From positions 434,001 to 498,000 of the forward strand of contig NW_002476544.1 in the NCBI RefSeq assembly GCF_000189635.1: DNA of 64,000 nt. The letters run 5' to 3'. The notes beneath the pieces are model-generated. The model did no database searches. It had not been told where the DNA came from and saw nothing but the letters and a program-made list of their open reading frames with translations. The position numbers and the translations under genes are program-made. This DNA comes from Tetrahymena thermophila SB210. Taxonomy: Eukaryota; Ciliophora; Oligohymenophorea; Hymenostomatida; Tetrahymenidae. This document shows, one piece after another, positions 63,279 to 64,000 of this stretch. Within the stretch, counting starts at the first letter, position 1; the number at the start of each line of letters is the position of its first letter.

Positions 63279-64000
63279 AATGAAAGAATTAATTGAAATG
63301 AAAAATTTAATAAATATTAAAAATTTGATAAAAAAATGTGAATATTTATTTTGATTTAGTAAATAATAAGACACGTATCACTAATATATAAATAAATATT
63401 AGCAGCTTATAATTATAAATCTGGAATAAATGCCATTTCTGATTAAATGCTTTTCTTTTTTACTTTCTTCTTTTAGTTTTTCTAATATTTTATTAGCAAA
63501 TGTAAATATTTATATAAATTTGAAAATTATAAAATAAATAGAAATATAAAATTTAATAAATGCCATTTCTGATTAAATGCTCTTCTTTTTACTTTCTTCT
63601 TTTAGTTTTTCTAATATTTTATTAGCAAATGTAAATATTTATATAAATTTGAAAATTATAAAATAAATAGAAATATAAATAAATAAATAATATAATTTCA
63701 TTTAAATTTTGTTATTATTCAATTTATTCTTGTTTCTTTAAAAGTTTATAAAGAAGTACAAATATTTATTTGTTTATTTTAATTTGAATTAGTATTAAAA
63801 TATTTATGAGATATATATAAATAAATAGAAATAAATTTAAACAAATTTTAATTATAAATTTAGAAAAATTCCATTTATGATTGGATTTATTTTTTTTCTT
63901 ATATTCTTGATTTTAGTTTTATTAACATCAGAGAAAATTAAATATTATTTGAAATTATTTTAATTGTATTTGAACAATATTATTTGTAATTTTAATCATT
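63279..64000. other. 3' flank of the aminopeptidase gene
   Basis: AT-rich DNA with no gene in the remaining 0.7 kb. It contains the direct repeat described separately and a looser third relative at about 63,860-63,930. Confidence 0.55.
63425..63684. repeat. 130-bp tandem direct duplication
   Basis: Two head-to-tail copies with a 130-bp period begin with aataaatgccatttctgatt at 63,425 and 63,555. They differ by very few bases (for example a base change and a one-base length difference in the cttttctttt run), so the duplication is recent. A degenerate relative (ttccatttatgattggattt) starts near 63,866. No coding potential. Confidence 0.85.

Overview
The window looks like nuclear DNA of an oligohymenophorean ciliate, most probably Tetrahymena or a close relative. 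It is extremely AT-rich, its introns are short and AT-rich, and long reading frames appear only if TAA and TAG are read as glutamine with TGA as the sole stop (ciliate nuclear code). A kinesin P-loop glutamine written TAA shows this directly. Under the standard code almost nothing is visible, so gene models here come from manual translation and intron calling. In each model the exon lengths add up to a whole number of codons. No telomere, rRNA, tRNA, CRISPR or obvious transposon was seen.

1-27.3 kb, plus strand: four tandem paralogues of about 1,770-1,790 residues (A-D). Each has an N-terminal membrane segment, a Cache-like extracellular domain, a second membrane segment, a cytoplasmic TPR region and a von Willebrand A-like domain split by a long Gln/Asn/Ser-rich insert. 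They form two A-B type pairs repeated at about 14.35 kb, separated by a fifth unit whose gene has been almost completely deleted. 27.8-28.8 kb, plus: an SF-assemblin/beta-giardin family cytoskeletal protein with three exons. 30.0-30.9 kb, minus: a 296-residue orphan with one N-terminal membrane segment.

31.8-46.8 kb, minus: one giant gene that I resolve into 43 exons (3,997 residues). It encodes a signal peptide, arrays of cysteine-rich modules and a C-terminal GPI-anchor-like tail. Exons 3-36 are 17 pairs of phase-1 symmetric exons (about 88 plus 57 residues), ten of them nearly alike. 48.4-50.8 kb, minus: a kinesin-2 family motor. 51.9-60.5 kb, minus: six intronless genes for small secreted, GPI-anchor-like proteins built from 5 to 10 repeats of a CxxCPxNxxSxSG module, resembling ciliate immobilization antigens in layout. 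61.5-63.3 kb, plus: an M17 leucyl aminopeptidase with four exons, followed by a 130-bp tandem duplication.

Most of the window encodes proteins predicted to sit on or cross the cell surface: four large sensor-like membrane proteins, one giant GPI-type cysteine-rich protein and six small ones. It reads as a cell-surface gene region shaped by tandem gene and exon duplication, with ordinary cytoskeletal (SF-assemblin, kinesin-2) and metabolic (aminopeptidase) genes between.
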